Shown one piece after another: positions 5,944-6,088 of a DNA stretch of 6,088 nt; within the stretch, counting starts at the first letter, position 1; the number at the start of each line of letters is the position of its first letter. This DNA comes from an uncultured Pseudomonadota bacterium (lineage in GTDB: Bacteria > Desulfobacterota_B > Binatia > UBA9968). The stretch covers positions 1-6,088 of the forward strand of contig CAMLCX010000314.1 of the NCBI GenBank assembly GCA_946478635.1. Reading direction: 5' to 3'. The notes under the pieces are model-generated. The model saw only the letters and a program-made list of their open reading frames with translations. It made no database searches and was not told the origin of the DNA. The position numbers and the translations under genes were made by a program.

Positions 5944-6088
5944 ATCCCCCTTTTCCAAGGCGGAAACGGCTCCGCGGAGTTTCAACCCCTCTTTGGAACA
6001 CTGATCGTCCGACACATCTTTTTGGCCGGACACGGGGTGAGGGAGCAGAAGGCTGTGGTTATCTATTCCCCCTTTGGAAAAGGGGGAT
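5944..6088. repeat. MITE/REP-like inverted-repeat element at the window end
   Basis: A perfect 15-base terminal inverted repeat, ATCCCCCTTTTCCAA (5944-5958) against TTGGAAAAGGGGGAT (6074-6088), bounds 145 bases with no credible coding frame. The interior holds further pairing: a 10-base perfect palindrome CTCCGCGGAG (5970-5979), and a third arm-like copy CCCCTCTTTGGAA (5986-5998). C/T-rich arms of this kind resemble interspersed intergenic repeats seen in many bacterial genomes. No transposase is present, so it could only move in trans. Target-site duplication cannot be tested because the window stops at the right arm. It may also end transcription from paralog B. Confidence 0.6.
6067..6087. 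repeat. Tight hairpin inside the right arm of the repeat element
   Basis: TCCCCCTTT (6067-6075) pairs with AAAGGGGGA (6079-6087) around a 3-base loop, giving a 9-base perfect stem. The right arm is therefore self-complementary as well as complementary to the left arm. A stem this GC-rich could stall RNA polymerase or shield an RNA 3' end. Confidence 0.6.

Noticed and set aside
5888..6014. 8-base inverted pair TGTCGGAC (5888-5895) and GTCCGACA (6007-6014) as an alternative element boundary
   Set aside because: It is shorter than the 15-base terminal repeat, straddles that element's left arm asymmetrically, and could easily arise by chance.

Overview
The window looks like part of an uncultured bacterium's chromosome, probably a contig end from a Gram-negative, proteobacteria-like organism. 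The base composition is moderately GC-rich. The coding genes use ATG or GTG starts, mostly with clear purine-rich ribosome binding sites. Two genes encode exported periplasmic solute-binding proteins of the TctC/Bug type, which implies an outer membrane and periplasm. Phylum-level assignment is not possible from these genes. Orphan TctC-type proteins of this 'VPGNP...VENMTGAG...AKPDGLT' flavour are known from several soil and sediment lineages, so the taxonomic hint is weak.

Layout from left to right: a small metal-binding VOC (glyoxalase/dioxygenase-fold) protein on + (94-552); a ten-helix EamA/DMT-family inner-membrane transporter on + (718-1629); an AI-2E/PerM-family membrane protein on - (1642-2775), convergent with the EamA gene and only 12 bases from it; a glutathione S-transferase on + (2982-3587), divergent from the AI-2E gene; then two paralogous TctC-type solute-binding proteins, one on - (3670-4707) and one on + (4865-5884), transcribed away from each other from a shared 157-base promoter region. 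The last ~145 bases (5944-6088) form an inverted-repeat, MITE/REP-like non-coding element whose right arm coincides exactly with the end of the window. No stretch longer than about 300 bases lacks a gene; the largest gaps are 206 bases (2776-2981, divergent promoters) and 204 bases (5885-6088, the repeat element).

The genes do not make one obvious pathway. They read as accessory metabolism: two binding proteins for uptake of small carboxylated solutes with no TctA/TctB permease nearby, two exporter-type membrane proteins, and two enzymes (VOC, GST) of families often linked to detoxification or aromatic/organic acid breakdown. That grouping is inference. The parts most worth a second look are the divergent solute-binding pair (about 52% identical over 178 ungapped residues by hand count, each with only two cysteines, in matching positions), the direct repeat shared by their promoter regions, and the terminal inverted-repeat element. 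I found no evidence of a defence system, CRISPR array, RNA gene, phage or complete transposon, and I do not claim a new biological system here.
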